DNA of 64,000 nt, taken from assembly GCA_035235625.1 (NCBI GenBank), contig CP141146.1, forward strand, positions 3,094,501 through 3,158,500, given 5' to 3'. Positions 62,700-64,000 of the stretch are shown piece after piece. A program made the translations under genes and the position numbers. The notes beneath the pieces are model-generated. The model saw nothing but the letters and a program-made list of their open reading frames with translations. It was not told the origin of the DNA and did no database searches. How positions within the stretch are numbered: the first letter of the stretch is position 1; each line of letters begins with the position of its first letter. The stretch comes from Saururus chinensis (Eukaryota; Streptophyta; Magnoliopsida; Piperales; Saururaceae).

Positions 62700-63270
62700 T
62701 CATCCCATGACTAGCAACCGGCGCAATCAAATTTTTTGAGCTTCCTCCATCAATTATAACTATGCATACCCTTTTATTAATTGTTCCTTTAGTGTGGAAG
62801 ATTTGAAGTTGTTGACTATTTGGTTCAGCTGCTGATGTCAATAACAACTTCCTAATCACCAGACTTAGAGGATGACTTTCACAGTCTAAGCCTTCATCTT
62901 CAGGAACCTCTTCTTTTCTTTCTTCATCTTCAGGAAATTCATTTTCTTCATTTTGTTCCTATTCTTTCATCTGTTCAATGAGTAAAGTAAATCTTCTCAC
63001 TACTTATAAGTCGGCTTCAAGGCATAGGACATTCATTGGAATAATGTCCAAACTATAAACATTTGAAATATTTATCTAGTCTTGCTTTAGAATAAGGATT
63101 ATGTATTGTAGAAGTAGCTCCTTTGTGCTAGGATTTCTTCTTGGAAAAACTTTAGTCATTTTGCCTTTGTTAGTTGCAGCGTGAGAACTCTCACTTGAAT
63201 TATTTCTATTTTTATGAGGCTGAAAAGTATTGGAAATCACTCTGTGATTAAATCCAATTTTGTGGATAGA
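62700..63270 (-). pseudogene. Gypsy gag zinc-knuckle and protease remnant
   Basis: The minus strand reads NPSTKELLLQY, then a knuckle-like YFKC...FGHYSNECP near 63070-63020, and later KGTINKRVCIVIIDGGSS near 62790-62740, the protease region with D-G-G in place of D-S-G. Stops intervene. No LTR was found for it in this window. Confidence 0.65.
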
Positions 63271-64000
63271 ATGATTATTCAAAAAAAAAAAAGCTCTTAC
63301 TAACAATACATGTATCAATTATCATCAGAGACTTTGCACAAAGAATATCTGCGTGTGTCACCTGGTCAACTCGGTGCTGCTTTGGGTCCTTTCCCACGTG
63401 CAACTTTCCCTCTTGCCCTTTCTGGTTCTGGATTTTGAGTCACAGCTCCTGCTTGGCCCATCCATCCAAGTATGCGTTCCCCCGTATATTTTGTCCTCAT
63501 CCTCTAGACATCACATTTTCATCACCCTGACGTCCCAATTGCCCTCTCGTTTGGGTTGAGGCCACAAGAGCGAAAGGACAAGTAGAAAGATAGAAGAAGT
63601 GGATGAGTATTGGTCATTTGTCCAAATTCTTCTTATTAATTTTTTTGTAGCTAGACTTTGGTCTAATTAAATTCTTAGGTAACCAAATGCAATCAGACGG
63701 GTCCAGATTACAAGGTCAATGTTCTAGGTTTGTTTGCCCACGACATGAACCCACCTACCGTATGGATTAGGGGAACCCATGCTGCCGATAAGTGACAACA
63801 TTCAAAGCTTCTCAACCCAACCCATAAATTAACTTCATGGTGTCAGCTAAAATTCCGTTTCTCATTACACTGCTCACACCTCCTCCAAGAGAAGATGAAC
63901 AACGGATTTAATGACTTCTGTAATTATACTAGATTGTCATAATTACCCTTCCCCAGTTCTCGTAATTACTAGCCATACTAAGGCAAAGTCCTCTGGTGAT
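63271..64000. other. Window end, no gene seen
   Basis: A + strand frame at 63353-63559 lacks any family feature. No repeat, RNA gene or promoter can be supported. Confidence 0.5.

Overview
This is nuclear DNA of a flowering plant. The evidence is a NAC transcription-factor gene with GT-AG introns, a plant cytosolic-type tRNA-Asp, very dense LTR-retrotransposon, hAT and MITE content, and a family of plant tyrosine decarboxylase (TyDC) genes. The species cannot be fixed from the sequence. A TyDC expansion would suit a lineage rich in tyrosine-derived alkaloids or amides, but that is inference.

Layout. 1-2.4 kb: AT-rich DNA ending in a tandem array of tiny TRIM/SMART-like LTR units. 2.4-5.4 kb: a five-exon NAC gene on the + strand (382 aa predicted). 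6.6-7.0 kb: a Stowaway-like MITE and tRNA-Asp(GTC). From 7.75 kb to 59.4 kb the window holds a head-to-tail array of TyDC genes, all on the - strand: five intact single-exon copies (TyDC1 7754-9298, TyDC2 13158-14702, TyDC3 22135-23688, TyDC4 40825-42369, TyDC5 54430-55974) and one broken 5' fragment (58680-59242). All five intact copies keep the PLP lysine, pyridine-binding aspartate, stacking histidine, catalytic-loop tyrosine (decarboxylase rather than aldehyde synthase) and the serine that marks tyrosine/DOPA preference. Each has a TATA-like box about 190-220 bases upstream of its ATG and a shared promoter block, in which a W-box core is intact in some copies and lost in others.

The spacers are mostly nested mobile elements. 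16.1-21.3 kb is a deleted Ty3/gypsy element with PBS and gag. 26-28.6 kb is a non-autonomous LTR element that appears to carry a degenerate GT47-like glycosyltransferase sequence. 28.6-40.4 kb is a Ty1/copia element split by a five-level nest (copia > large LTR > smaller LTR-type element > hAT > GA/TC foldback) and by a second large solo LTR. 43.2-53.1 kb is a - strand gypsy element, itself split by a 4.2 kb solo LTR and inserted in the TyDC4 upstream region. Target-site duplications can be read at several junctions, and paralogous spacers serve as empty sites.

History that can be read from the window: TyDC3 and TyDC5 sit in duplicated segments that share 3' and 5' flanks. TyDC5 carries a TyDC4-like tract of about 1.4 kb over most of its coding sequence and leader, with TyDC3-like sequence on both sides, which looks like gene conversion. 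One LTR element has its left end and 5-bp target duplication preserved at the TyDC5 locus and its right end and matching duplication preserved at the TyDC3 locus. The right end of the window (59.4-64 kb) holds a 2.5-copy tandem repeat and a gypsy gag/protease remnant, with no convincing gene.
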